Shown here: in pieces, positions 53,038 through 63,387 of the stretch
Layout: the number at the start of each line of letters is the position of its first letter
How positions within the stretch are numbered: the stretch's first letter is position 1
Assembly (NCBI RefSeq): GCF_030817535.1
Contig: NZ_JAUSZL010000002.1
Location: 7,254,001 to 7,318,000, forward strand
Direction: 5' to 3'
Origin: Streptomyces sp. V3I8
Lineage (GTDB): Bacteria > Actinomycetota > Actinomycetes > Streptomycetales > Streptomycetaceae
DNA length: 64,000 nt
The notes under the pieces: generated by a model
Databases searched by the model: none
The model's input: only the letters and a program-made list of their open reading frames with translations
Told to the model about the DNA's origin: nothing
Program-made: the position numbers and the translations under genes

Positions 53038-54897
53038 TCACCCCCCGGAGGGCCCCCGCCCCGACAGGACCTCCCCGTACGCCTGCATCAGGTCGGCCAG
53101 CCGCAGCGTGGACAGGTCGTCCCGGGTGAGGTGCCCCGGATAGCCCGACAACCGCAGATCCCGGTACGCGCAGCTCTTCTCGTACAGCGTCCGCAGGAAC
53201 CGTCCGTTGCCCAGTTCGTCGATCCACCCCTGGTCGACGACGTGCCCGCTGATGGACCGCAGCTCGTCGAGCGTCTCCTCGTCCCACACGTCGCCGTTCT
53301 CCGCGGCCAGCACCTCACCGATCGAGGTGAGTTCGAGCGGCCGGTACGAGGGGAAGTCGACCCGGGTCGTGAAACGCGAGGACAGCCCGGGGTTGGCGGC
53401 CAGCAGCCGGTCCATGCCCTCCGGATAGCCCGCGAGGATCACCACCAGGTGGTCCCGGTTGTCCTCGGCCCGCTTGAGCAGGACCTGCAGCGCCTCGTCC
53501 CCGTACGCGTCGCCCTTGCCGTACCCCGAGTTGGACAGCGCGTAGGCCTCGTCGACGAAGAGCACCCCGCCGATCGCGGAGTCGATCAGCTCGTTGGCCT
53601 TCACGGCGGTCTGGCCGAGGTACTCGCCCACCAGATCGGCCCGCTGCGCCTCGACGAGGTGGTCGCCGCCGAGCAGCCCGAGCGCGTAGAAGACCCGCCC
53701 CAGGATGCGGGCCACGGTGGTCTTCCCCGTCCCGGAGGGCCCGGAGAAGACGAAGTGCCGTTTCGGCGGCTGTACCGGCAGCCCCTGCCCGGCCCGCAGC
53801 CGCGCCATGTTCAGCTGCGCGGAGAGCGCCTTCACCTGCCGTTTCACCGGTTCGAGGCCGACCATGCGCTCCAGCTCGGAGAGTGCCTCCTCGAGCAGCG
53901 CGGGATCGGTGGGCCCGGTCGGCAGGTGCGGTGGCGCCACCGGGACGACGGCCTTCTCCCGGACCCGGTCGGACCCGGGTCCCCGCGCGCCGGGCGGCGG
54001 CAGGTCCGGCTCGGACAGCTTCAGGTCCCGGCCCTCGGCGCCGAACAGCGGGTCGATGCCGTCCGGCCCGTCCAGCATGTCCTGACCGGCCCCGGTGAGC
54101 GTGATCGCCGCGAGGTCGGCCGTCTCGTCGTACCCGTCGCCCTCGGAGATCGCGGCGAGCCGGGCCGAGGTATCCATGAACGCGGGGTCGATCCTGTGCA
54201 CCGCCCGGTACAGGGGCAGGGCCGCCGCGGAGCGGCCCGTGCCCTCGTGCGCCCGCGCCAGCCAGTACCGCAGCTCCTTGCGCTGCGGCTGCTCGCTGCG
54301 GCAGCGCATGAGCGCGGACGACAGCAGCGGCTCGGCCTGTCCGTACATCTCCAGGCGGACGCGGGCCATGCCGCCGAACAGTCCCGCCTCGATGCCCAGC
54401 ATCGGATCGTCGGTCAGCGGGTCCGTGTGCCGGACCAGCTGCTCCCAGTCCTTGACCAGATAGGCGCGGCAGGCGTGCAGGAACCGCACCTGGGGATCCG
54501 TGTCCACCGGGGGCAGGCCGGCCAGCGCCCGGTCCAGTTCCGGGACATGGCGTCCGTCGAGCCAGTGCGAGGCGTGCGCGAGCAGCAGGTCCCGGGGCGA
54601 CTCCAGCACCGGCTGCACCCACCAGCCCAGCCAGTACCAGGAGTTGAGCGTGCGCCGGTGACGGCCGCGCTGCTCCCCGAAGCGGTCGCGGTGCCGGAAC
54701 ATCCGCAGCAGCGCGGTCGTCGTGTCGATGCGCAGTGCGTGCAGTCCGAGCCAGCCGTCCGCCATGCCGGGGTCCATCCGGACCGCGGTGCGGAACTCCT
54801 CCTCCGCCTGCGGATAGGCCCCCATCGTGTAGGCGTCCACACCCCGCAGCCAGGCGAGGTCGGCCGGGGCCTCGGGGCCCTGCGTGCCGAAGTCCAT
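53038..54897 (-). CDS. EccA-like AAA ATPase with N-terminal TPR region
   Basis: A 619-residue protein with the layout of the type VII secretion ATPase EccA. A helical TPR-like region (about 10-250, for example VDAYTMGAYPQAEEEFRTAV) precedes a CbxX/CfqX-type AAA domain with Walker A GPSGTGKT at 386-393 and Walker B LFVDEA at 446-451. SSRFTTRVDFPSYRPLEL lies in the C-terminal part. No esx, eccB, eccC, eccD or eccE genes are nearby. The ATG at 54897 is preferred; a GTG four codons upstream is possible. Confidence 0.85.
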   Translation of the reverse strand: MDFGTQGPEAPADLAWLRGVDAYTMGAYPQAEEEFRTAVRMDPGMADGWLGLHALRIDTTTALLRMFRHRDRFGEQRGRHRRTLNSWYWLGWWVQPVLESPRDLLLAHASHWLDGRHVPELDRALAGLPPVDTDPQVRFLHACRAYLVKDWEQLVRHTDPLTDDPMLGIEAGLFGGMARVRLEMYGQAEPLLSSALMRCRSEQPQRKELRYWLARAHEGTGRSAAALPLYRAVHRIDPAFMDTSARLAAISEGDGYDETADLAAITLTGAGQDMLDGPDGIDPLFGAEGRDLKLSEPDLPPPGARGPGSDRVREKAVVPVAPPHLPTGPTDPALLEEALSELERMVGLEPVKRQVKALSAQLNMARLRAGQGLPVQPPKRHFVFSGPSGTGKTTVARILGRVFYALGLLGGDHLVEAQRADLVGEYLGQTAVKANELIDSAIGGVLFVDEAYALSNSGYGKGDAYGDEALQVLLKRAEDNRDHLVVILAGYPEGMDRLLAANPGLSSRFTTRVDFPSYRPLELTSIGEVLAAENGDVWDEETLDELRSISGHVVDQGWIDELGNGRFLRTLYEKSCAYRDLRLSGYPGHLTRDDLSTLRLADLMQAYGEVLSGRGPSGG

Positions 54898-55177
54898 CAC
54901 GTCCCCCACAAACCGTGCCCCCGTTGCTCACCGGGCGGGCCGGTGCCCGTCGGCAGTTTCGTCGAACCGCTGTGCCGCGGACGGGAGTTGCATGCGGTGC
55001 GAAGAGCAGCCGTCCGAAGGTCGCACCAAGAGGCATCGTACCTGCGGGGGAGCACCGCGCCGTAGGGTGCCGCACGACGGGTTCTTCGAGGTGGGAGCGC
55101 ACGGGGCGCACTCGGGACGGTCACTCAGGGTGAGCGAAATGCGCCTCGGGGCGTCCGGTGGGTGCCCGGACGCAGAA

Positions 55178-55215
55178 CGAAGCCCCCGATCACGGGGGAA
55201 CAATCGGGGGCTTCG
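55178..55215. terminator. Strong hairpin in the 433-base gap between the ATPase and kinase genes
   Basis: A perfect 13-bp stem, CGAAGCCCCCGAT with ATCGGGGGCTTCG, has a 12-base loop and is followed on the plus strand by CGTTTT. It lies 116 bases beyond the kinase stop and probably ends that transcript. A smaller 6-bp palindrome (GCGGCC, 55225-55242) is next to it. No tRNA fold, long reading frame or repeat copy was found in the rest of 54898-55330. Confidence 0.75.
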
Positions 55216-55330
55216 CGTTTTCGGGGCGGCCTCGAGGGGCCGCACATTGAGAACGTAAGACCTGTACGGCCCGCCGGTCAAGCCGAGTTGGAGGACTCAG
55301 GCAACTTCTTGGGCGGCCGTCTTCACACGT

Positions 55331-56005
55331 TCACCACATAGGGGCCGACCCGTCACGTTCCGTGACGGAGGGCTCCCGTACGGGCATCCCGGCAGGTCCC
55401 GGGAGTACCTCGTATCCGTCCGAACACTGCCGTACCAGAAGGCCGGCGAACGGCTCCGAAGGGTCCTGCGTGAAGTGCCGGCGCTCCGCGGGGACCCATT
55501 TCTCCCAGAAGTCCCGCTGCGGCGCACCGTCCCGGCGCCGCCCACGCGCCCAGGCGTCCTCGTGCGGCACCTCCATCCACAGCAGCCGCGCCAGATGCGG
55601 ACGCAACGCGCTGCGGCCCGCACCGACCCCCTCGACGAGGATCACGGGCGCGGGCGCGAGGGTCCGGGACGGCCCGAAGGCGCGCAGTCGCCAGTCGTAC
55701 GGGCGGTAGTGCGCACTCTCGCCCCGCCGCAACGGCTCGACGACCTCCCGCAGCAGCCGGTCCAGCCACGCGAAGAGCTCCTCGTGGGTGGCGATGTCGT
55801 CCAGGTGCAGCACGGGAGCGCCGCCCAGCGCCTCGGCCAGGCGGCCCGCGAACGTCGTCTTGCCCGATCCCGCGTGCCCGTCCACACCGACGAGCCGGAC
55901 GGGGCCGCAGGAGGGCGGCAGCCGGAGCAGCCGGGGGGCGAGGGTGCGGAGGTCGATGAGGGGTCCCGGGGCGCGGAGGAGGGCATACGCAGTGCGGAGG
56001 AACAT
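55331..56005 (-). CDS. Uridine-kinase-like P-loop protein
   Basis: A 224-residue protein with Walker A GHAGSGKTT (43-51) in VRLVGVDGHAGSGKTTFAGR, a substrate segment VLHLDDIATHEELFAWLDR, and APAPVILVEGVGAGRSALRP, as in uridine kinase and phosphoribulokinase-like proteins. Uridine kinase is the common annotation, but the acceptor is not proven. The ATG at 56005 is the best start; the frame is open far upstream only because of GC-rich sequence. Confidence 0.75.
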   Translation of the reverse strand: MFLRTAYALLRAPGPLIDLRTLAPRLLRLPPSCGPVRLVGVDGHAGSGKTTFAGRLAEALGGAPVLHLDDIATHEELFAWLDRLLREVVEPLRRGESAHYRPYDWRLRAFGPSRTLAPAPVILVEGVGAGRSALRPHLARLLWMEVPHEDAWARGRRRDGAPQRDFWEKWVPAERRHFTQDPSEPFAGLLVRQCSDGYEVLPGPAGMPVREPSVTERDGSAPMW

Positions 56006-56176
56006 TCTACCGACGCCGGAACGCGGTGGACCGGACCTGCCGGACGCCCGGGATCCGCCAGTGGTCTCGACCAATATTGGTCGACGCCGCGACGCCCGAA
56101 GTGCTGGCAGAAGCCGTGATCGCGTTCCATAGTTGGCGCACACCCACCGCTTCCGGACACTGGGGGTCCCTCGTCC

Positions 56177-57556
56177 ATGACCAGAGCTGAACAGCCGTCC
56201 CGCAGAACCGTCCTGGCCGCCGCGGTGGCCGCGGCCGCAGCCGGAGCGGCGGGCCCGGCGGCCGCCGCCGACACGGCGGGCCGCACCGCGAAGACCCCGG
56301 CCGCCGCCGGGTCGAAAGCGCCCGCCGGCCTCGTGGACAACCACGCCTGGACCTCGTACGCCGACTGGCGCGCCGGTACCGCGGAGGGGACCCGTGCCGT
56401 GCCGGGGGTGCGCCCCGGCCTGGAGATCAGGACTCCCCAGGGCCGCACCGACTACCCGGACCCGCACACCGGCACGACCGCCACCTGGGAGTACGCGCGC
56501 TGGACCTCGCCCGTCCACCGCCTCGCCGTCCCCGCCACCGAGGTCATCGCCTCCTGGAACGCGCGGACCCCGGCGGGCACCTGGCTGCAGGCCGAGCTGA
56601 CGGGCACGTACTCCGACGGCACCGACACCCCCTGGTACGTGATGGGCCGCTGGGCCGCGGGCGACCAGGACATCCGGCGCACCTCGGTGGACGACCAGAG
56701 CGACGGGAGGAGCAGCGTCTGGACGGACACCTTCGCCATCGACGACGCCGCCTCCGGGCTGCGCCTGGTGTCGTACCGGCTGCGGCTGACCCTGTACCGC
56801 AAGCCCGGTACCAAGGTCACGCCGACCGTGTGGCGGCTCGGCGCGATGGGCTCCGACGTCCCGGACCGCTTCACCGTCCCGGCGTCGGCGCCCGGCCTCG
56901 CGCGGGAGCTGGCGGTGCCGCGCTACTCGCAGGAGATCCACGCGGGCCAGTACCCCGAGTACGACAACGGCGGCGAGGCCTGGTGCAGCCCCACCTCCTC
57001 CCAGATGATCATCGAGTACTGGGGGCGCAGGCCTTCCGCCGAGGCGCTGTCCTGGGTCGACCCGGCGTACGCGGACCCGCAGGTGTGCCACGCGGCACGG
57101 TTCACCTTCGACTACCAGTACGACGGCTGCGGCAACTGGCCCTTCAACGCCGCGTACGCGGCCACGTACAAGGACCTCCAGGGCGTGGTGACCCGGCTCG
57201 GCTCGCTCACCGACCTGGAGACGCTGATCGCCGCCGGTGTTCCGGTCATCACCTCCCAGTCGTTCCTCGCCTCCGAGCTGACGGGCGCGGGGTACGGCAC
57301 GTCCGGGCACCTGATGACGGTCATCGGCTTCACCGCCGACGGCGACGTGATCGCCAACGACCCGGCCTCGCCCGACAACGACGCGGTACGGCGGATCTAC
57401 AAGCGCCGTGAGTGGGAGAACATCTGGCTCCGCACGAAGAGGTACAACGCCGCCGGGAAGGTCGTCTCCGGCACCGGCGGGGTCTGCTACCTGTACTTCC
57501 CGGCGAAGCCCACGGCCCGCCAGCGCAAGGCCCTGGAAGCGGTGGGCGTCCGCTGA
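56177..57556 (+). CDS. Tat-exported C39-type cysteine peptidase
   Basis: A 459-residue extracellular protein. Residues 1-31 form a Tat signal (PSRRTVLAAAVAAAAAG). Residues 50-230 form a beta-rich domain (LEIRTPQGRTDYPDPHTGTT). The C39-like peptidase domain has Cys270 in GGEAWCSPTSSQM, His378 in TSGHLMTVIG and Asp395 in NDPAS, the papain-like triad. There is no ABC transporter module as in bacteriocin-processing C39 proteins, so it is a stand-alone exported peptidase of unknown target. Confidence 0.87.
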   Translation: MTRAEQPSRRTVLAAAVAAAAAGAAGPAAAADTAGRTAKTPAAAGSKAPAGLVDNHAWTSYADWRAGTAEGTRAVPGVRPGLEIRTPQGRTDYPDPHTGTTATWEYARWTSPVHRLAVPATEVIASWNARTPAGTWLQAELTGTYSDGTDTPWYVMGRWAAGDQDIRRTSVDDQSDGRSSVWTDTFAIDDAASGLRLVSYRLRLTLYRKPGTKVTPTVWRLGAMGSDVPDRFTVPASAPGLARELAVPRYSQEIHAGQYPEYDNGGEAWCSPTSSQMIIEYWGRRPSAEALSWVDPAYADPQVCHAARFTFDYQYDGCGNWPFNAAYAATYKDLQGVVTRLGSLTDLETLIAAGVPVITSQSFLASELTGAGYGTSGHLMTVIGFTADGDVIANDPASPDNDAVRRIYKRREWENIWLRTKRYNAAGKVVSGTGGVCYLYFPAKPTARQRKALEAVGVR

Positions 57557-57710
57557 GACGCGCGCCCGGCCGGCGGCCGCCGGCCGGGCGCGCGTGACCA
57601 AGCTCTCTCCCGCAAAAGCCCGATTCGGTGGCAAGGTGGACGGACCGGTGGGGGATTCCATCCGAAACCGGCCGGGGGATCCACCGAAAGCCGACCGTGA
57701 GCGAGCTGCC

Positions 57711-57857
57711 ATGACCACCACCTCTGTCACCGCCGGACGCGTCCGTGCCCGTACGGGCGGTCCGAAGGACGACGGGCCGAAGATCTTCGAGCACGTCATG
57801 GGCTGGACCTTCGTGCTGGTGCTCGCGATGTTCGTGACGCAGCTCGGCCTGGTCTGA
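57711..57857 (+). CDS. SCO1431-family small membrane protein
   Basis: A 48-residue protein: a basic N-terminal segment (VTAGRVRARTGGPKDDGPKI) and one membrane helix at the C terminus (MGWTFVLVLAMFVTQLGLV). The sequence and its place fit, from memory, the Streptomyces family named after SCO1431. Function is unknown. The ATG at 57711 lies 6 bases downstream of GAGCGAGC; no other short frame fits the gap. Confidence 0.8.
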   Translation: MTTTSVTAGRVRARTGGPKDDGPKIFEHVMGWTFVLVLAMFVTQLGLV

Positions 57858-57978
57858 CGCGCTCCCCGTCGACCGGCCCGCCACCGCCCGGGGCCGGTCC
57901 CCGCGGACCGCGCAGGCCGGTCGTACGGCTCTGCCATACTGCGGTGGTCCCGCCCGCGGTTGGAGATCAGGTCCGGAA

Positions 57979-58693
57979 TTGAGCAGCAGCCCCCAGCCCG
58001 GTGACGACCGCCCCGGAGCGCGCGGCACCGGCCGTTCTGCGGTACGCCGTGCCGAACTCATCGCCATCGGGCGGAAGTTGTTCGCCGACACCTCCTACGA
58101 CGCGCTGTCGATGGACGACATCGCCCAGCAGGCGCAGGTGGCCAAGGGGCTGATCTACTACTACTTCCGGTCCAAGCGCGGCTACTACCTGGCGATCGTC
58201 GAGGACTCGGTGGCCGAGCTGGTCTCCCGGGCCGCCGGCGGTCTGGAACTGCCCCCGGACCAGCGGGTGCACCGCACCATCGACGGCTATCTGCGCTACG
58301 CCGAGCACCACCAGGCCGCGTACCGCACGATCGTCAGCGGCGGTGTCGGCTTCGACGCCGAGGTGGACGCCATCCGGGAGGGCGTGCGGGAGGCCATCGT
58401 CGAGACCATCGCCGAAGGGGCGTACGGGCGGCGGAAGGTGGGCCCGCTGCCCCGTACGGCACTGCTCGGCTGGCTGTGCAGCGTGGAGGGGGCCACCCTC
58501 GACTGGATCGGCCACCGCGCCCTGTCGCGCGACCTCATGCGCGAGCTGCTGGTCAAGATGCTCGGCGGCGCCCTGCGCGCCGTCGAGGAGCTCGACGGCT
58601 CCTACCCGGCCCCGCGGGCCGCGCGCCGCGACCCCGCGGACGCGAGAGCGGGGACCGTTGCCGGCCCCCGCCCCGCCCGCCGTACGGGAACGG

Positions 58694-58701
<8 letters not shown>
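57979..58701 (+). CDS. TetR-family transcriptional regulator with TTG start
   Basis: A 240-residue repressor with an N-terminal TetR HTH (AVRRAELIAIGRKLFADTSY, then SMDDIAQQAQVAKGLIYYYF, up to residue 63) and a ligand-binding helical domain. The C terminus has an Ala/Arg/Pro-rich tail. The first usable start is TTG at 57979; no ATG or GTG occurs in frame before the HTH. Its 3' end overlaps the convergent chitinase by 8 bp. Confidence 0.88.
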
Positions 58702-59971
<1,270 letters not shown>

Positions 59972-60041
59972 CGGGGTCTCCTCGTGGGGGAGAGGGGAAC
60001 AGTCGCCGATTGGCATGAACGCGGTGAGGCGTTGGAGCGAA

Positions 60042-60085
60042 ACAGTAGGAGGACTAGACCAGTTGGTCAATGGTTCGGACCAATT
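60042..60085 (-). promoter_or_regulatory. Chitinase promoter overlapped by two DasR-like sites
   Basis: On the minus strand TTGACC (60065-60070), a 17-base spacer and TACTGT (60042-60047) make a near-consensus promoter. AACTGGTCTAGTCC (60051-60064) resembles the DasR consensus ACTGGTCTAGACCAGT and covers the spacer. AATTGGTCCGAACCATT (60069-60085) is a second site just upstream. DasR and the chi direct repeats are known to bring chitinase genes under GlcNAc control in Streptomyces. Confidence 0.8.
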
Positions 60086-60293
60086 CGCCACCGGAAATCC
60101 TTACGCCTGAGTAAGCGGTCGTTAACTGGTGACGCGATGCCCCCGATCGGGCATACTCACAGCGCAAGGCCGCTGATCAGCCGCTTCCGTGACCCGGAGG
60201 CGCGAGCATCGTCGGCGCCGAGCAGGACCCGGCGGGGCAGCCCCACCCAGGTGTGCGTTCGCCGATGTGCCCGACCAGGAGGAGAGCGTCGCC

Positions 60294-61508
60294 ATGCCTG
60301 ACCGCGCCCCGCAGCCGGTGGACCGGCAACTGCCCACGGACGAGGCCCGGGAGCTGATCTCGCTCGTCCGCGACATCGCGCAGCGTGAGATCGCCCCGCG
60401 CGCGGCCGAGGAGGAGGACGCCGGACGCTTCCCGCGCGAGGTCTTCACCCTGCTGTCGGAATCGGGACTGCTCGGACTGCCCTACGACTCCGAGTACGGC
60501 GGCGGGGACCAGCCGTACGAGGTCTACCTCCAGGTCCTCGAAGAACTCGCCGCGGCCCGCCTCACGGTGGGCCTCGGGGTCAGCGTGCACTCGCTCGCCT
60601 GCCACGCCCTCGCCGGCTACGGCACCAAGGAGCAGCAGGCGGAGCACCTTCCGGGCATGCTCGGCGGCGGCCTCCTGGGCGCCTACTGCCTCTCCGAGCC
60701 CTCGTCGGGGTCGGACGCGGCGTCGCTGCGCACGAAGGCCGTACGGGAGGGTGGGGACCCCTCCCTGCCGGGCGGAGCCGGCGGCGGAGGCGGCGGGGAG
60801 TGGGTGCTCAGCGGGACCAAGGCGTGGATCACCCATGGCGGCGTGGCCGACTTCTGCACCGTGCTCGCGCGCACCGGCGGCGAGGGGGCGCGGGGCATCA
60901 CGGCGTTCCTGGTGCCCGGTGACGCCGAAGGGCTGAGCGCCGGGGCGCCCGAGAAGAAGATGGGCATGAAGGGCTCGCCCACCGCGCAGGTCCACCTCGA
61001 CGGGGTGCGGGTCCCCGACGACCGGCGGATCGGCGAGGAGGGGCAGGGTTTCGCGATCGCCCTGTCCGCGCTGGACTCCGGACGGCTGGGCATCGCCGCG
61101 TGCGCCGTCGGCGTCGCACAGGCCGCGCTGGACGAGGCGGTCGCGTACGCCACGGGGCGCGAGCAGTTCGGCCGGCCGATCGCGGACTTCCAGGGCCTTC
61201 GCTTCATGCTGGCGGACATGGCGACCCGGATCGAGGCGGGGCGCTCGCTGTACCTCACCGCGGCCCGGCTGCGGGACGCGGGGCGGCCCTTCGCCAGGCA
61301 GGCGGCCATGGCGAAGCTGTTCTGCACCGACACGGCGATGCAGGTCACCGTCGACGCCGTGCAGGTGCTCGGCGGGTACGGCTACACCGCGGACTTCGCC
61401 GTCGAGCGGTACATGCGCGAGGCCAAGGTGCTGCAGATCGTCGAGGGCACCAATCAGATCCAGCGGATGGTCATCGCCCGTCACCTCGTGGGTCCCGAGT
61501 CGCGCTGA
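60294..61508 (+). CDS. Acyl-CoA dehydrogenase
   Basis: A 404-residue FAD enzyme of the acyl-CoA dehydrogenase superfamily. Signatures are YCLSEPSSGSDAASLRTKA (substrate/FAD loop), a Gly-rich insert near residue 160, GREQFGRPIADFQGLRFMLA, and QVLGGYGYTADFAVERYMRE followed by QIVEGTNQIQRMVIARHL, where the Glu is the likely catalytic base. The ATG at 60294 follows AGGAGGAGAG. Chain length or branched substrate cannot be decided. Confidence 0.93.
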   Translation: MPDRAPQPVDRQLPTDEARELISLVRDIAQREIAPRAAEEEDAGRFPREVFTLLSESGLLGLPYDSEYGGGDQPYEVYLQVLEELAAARLTVGLGVSVHSLACHALAGYGTKEQQAEHLPGMLGGGLLGAYCLSEPSSGSDAASLRTKAVREGGDPSLPGGAGGGGGGEWVLSGTKAWITHGGVADFCTVLARTGGEGARGITAFLVPGDAEGLSAGAPEKKMGMKGSPTAQVHLDGVRVPDDRRIGEEGQGFAIALSALDSGRLGIAACAVGVAQAALDEAVAYATGREQFGRPIADFQGLRFMLADMATRIEAGRSLYLTAARLRDAGRPFARQAAMAKLFCTDTAMQVTVDAVQVLGGYGYTADFAVERYMREAKVLQIVEGTNQIQRMVIARHLVGPESR

Positions 61509-61950
61509 ACCTTCCGTACGCGTACATCGCCGAGGGGGCCACCAGGCGCACCCACTCCGCGTCGTGGCGGCCCGGAAGGGTCCGGCCGCGGTCGGACCAG
61601 GCACGGATCATGGCGAGGTAGATGGGCGGGTCCGCAGGCTGCTGAGGTCCCTGTGATCCCTGTGATCCCTGGGACGTCTGTGACCTCTGCGATCGATGTG
61701 GTCCCGGAGGTGCCTGTGACCCGTGGGATTCCTGCGGCTCCCGAGGCATCTGCGACACCCGGGTCCACTGCGGCTCCTGTGATGCCGGTTGCTGCTGGGG
61801 CTGTTGGGCTCTCTGGGTCCCCTGGCGCCCTTGACTCCCCTGGTTCCCCTGGCTTCCTTGGGGCCCCTGGGAAACCGATTCTTCGGGAGGAAGGAGAAAC
61901 CCGCGACGACGGCCCGTCTCTGCGTATGGATCTGCGTACGTAGGGGTCAT
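61471..61950 (-). CDS. Hypothetical protein with Gln/Gly/Ser-rich repeat region
   Basis: A 159-residue protein. Residues 27-105 are a low-complexity run of QGSQGNQ- and SQG-type units with many Gln and Pro, while the ends (MTPTYADPYAETGRRRGF and IYLAMIRAWSDRGRTLPGRH) look like ordinary protein. The C-terminal part resembles short conserved Streptomyces hypotheticals. The nucleotide sequence has tandem CCTGTGATC-type repeats. It overlaps the acyl-CoA dehydrogenase 3' end by 38 bp. A coding role is likely but not certain. Confidence 0.55.
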   Translation of the reverse strand: MTPTYADPYAETGRRRGFLLPPEESVSQGPQGSQGNQGSQGRQGTQRAQQPQQQPASQEPQWTRVSQMPREPQESHGSQAPPGPHRSQRSQTSQGSQGSQGPQQPADPPIYLAMIRAWSDRGRTLPGRHDAEWVRLVAPSAMYAYGRFSATRDPRGDGR

Positions 61951-62156
61951 ACCGGGCCAACGCGTCCCGGGCCGGGCAGGTCACCGACCGACCTAATCGC
62001 CCGTGCGTTCGCGGGGTTCCGACGTCTTCCGGACTCTGACCTCACCCCTCCCGGCGGATCCGGACACAGCGATCGCGCACCACGGCAGCCGGCGAGCCAT
62101 GGTGCAGGCGGTCACGGGAACGGAGGGTCCCTCGGCGGGGACCGGGCCGAGGGGGC

Positions 62157-62594
62157 TCAGGCGGCCAGGCGTCGCACGGTCGGCACCCGCATCGGCCGCG
62201 AGCCGGGTCCACCGACGTGCGAGAAGGGCTGGGTCCGCCAGTCGAGTCCCTGAGGGAGCGTCAACAGCAGGGCGGTGTCCTGCTCCTGGACCTCCATCGT
62301 CTCGTCGGCGGGGCGGGCGTCGGCCGCCGCGCGGCCCGTGCCGGCGCAGACCGTGAGCCCGAAGGGGTTCCACGGCGACGCGCAGAGCGCGTGCTCCGGA
62401 AGGCTCTCCTCGTCGGCCAGCAGCGCGATGGGCTGCACGCAGGCCGGGCAGATCACCCGGTACATCTCGAAGGTGTCGTACGCGTCGAGCTCCTCGCCGT
62501 CCAGGTCGTCGGGTTCGACGCCCTCCGGCTGCGGTTCGACCACCGGCTGCTGCCGCTTGGGCGCGGAACGACCAGGACGCTTCAGACTCTGCAT
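62157..62594 (-). CDS. Hypothetical protein with CxxC motif
   Basis: A 145-residue protein not recognised by name. A basic N terminus (SLKRPGRSAPKRQQP) is followed by an acidic stretch (EPDDLDGEELDAYDTFEMY) and a Cys-containing core (ICPACVQPIALL, ALCASPWNPFGLTVCAGTG) with CxxC and two further Cys that could bind zinc. The C terminus is basic. It diverges from the Lrp/AsnC gene at 62862. Confidence 0.65.
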   Translation of the reverse strand: MQSLKRPGRSAPKRQQPVVEPQPEGVEPDDLDGEELDAYDTFEMYRVICPACVQPIALLADEESLPEHALCASPWNPFGLTVCAGTGRAAADARPADETMEVQEQDTALLLTLPQGLDWRTQPFSHVGGPGSRPMRVPTVRRLAA

Positions 62595-62706
62595 GGGCTA
62601 CTCCCCCTCGGGTGGGCCGACGGTGCACTGCGACCTCGGCCACAGCAAGCACTTCCCGTCCCGTCTGCGCGGTAATCACGGGAGCATCACGGAAGCTGAC
62701 GCGCGT

Positions 62707-62726
62707 CATGTGGCGTTCGTCACATG
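62707..62726. promoter_or_regulatory. Inverted repeat in the divergent Lrp promoter region
   Basis: CATGTG-GCGTTCGT-CACATG is a 6-bp inverted repeat with an 8-base spacer, 113 bases before the hypothetical gene start and 136 bases before the Lrp gene. It is a candidate regulator site for either gene. Confidence 0.4.
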
Positions 62727-62861
62727 CCGTACGTGAGTGCCCGGCCCGGCCGCTTCGTCCTCCGCGCGCCCCCGCCCACCGGTCCTGGCCACCTCAGGAG
62801 GCGGGCATGACCTGCGCCGCCGAGTATCCGCGGGGATCAGGCGCACGGTAGGTTCTCCGCC

Positions 62862-63302
62862 ATGGAGGAGCTGGACCGCCACATCGTGCAGCTGCTCGTC
62901 GAAGACGGGCGGATGAGCTACACCGACCTGGGCAAGGCCACGGGCCTGTCCACGTCGGCCGTGCACCAGCGGGTGCGCCGGCTGGAGCAGCGCGGCGTCA
63001 TCCGCGGCTACGCCGCCGTCGTCGACCCGGAGGCGGTGGGGCTGCCGCTGACGGCCTTCATCTCGGTGAAACCGTTCGACCCCAGCGCCCCCGACGACAT
63101 CGCCGAACGCCTGGCGGGCGTCCCGGAGATCGAGGCCTGCCACAGCGTCGCCGGCGACGAGAACTACATCCTCAAGGTCCGTGTCGCGACCCCCCACGAG
63201 CTGGAAGAACTCCTCGCGCGCGTGCGCACGCTGGCCGGGGTGTCCACCCGGACGACGGTCGTCCTCTCGACGCCGTACGAGGCCCGCCCGCCGAAGATCT
63301 GA
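62862..63302 (+). CDS. Lrp/AsnC-family transcriptional regulator
   Basis: A 146-residue regulator with an N-terminal HTH (LDRHIVQLLVEDGRMSYTDL, ATGLSTSAVHQRVRRLEQRG) and a C-terminal RAM domain (about 65-140: VPEIEACHSVAGDENYILKV). It probably senses an amino acid. It is followed by the amidohydrolase gene in the same direction after 85 bases. The ATG at 62862 is the only good start. Confidence 0.93.
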   Translation: MEELDRHIVQLLVEDGRMSYTDLGKATGLSTSAVHQRVRRLEQRGVIRGYAAVVDPEAVGLPLTAFISVKPFDPSAPDDIAERLAGVPEIEACHSVAGDENYILKVRVATPHELEELLARVRTLAGVSTRTTVVLSTPYEARPPKI

Positions 63303-63387
63303 ACGGCCGCCCCTCCCGCCGCTCGCACCGTCCCCGCCGCCGGGACCCGGGCACGAGGCGGCCCCGCCGAGGGGTGAGACTGTCCCC

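Noticed and set aside
54898..55330. tRNA or small RNA gene in the 433-base gap.
   Set aside because: No T-loop, anticodon arm or acceptor pairing was found; the strong palindrome is better explained as a terminator.
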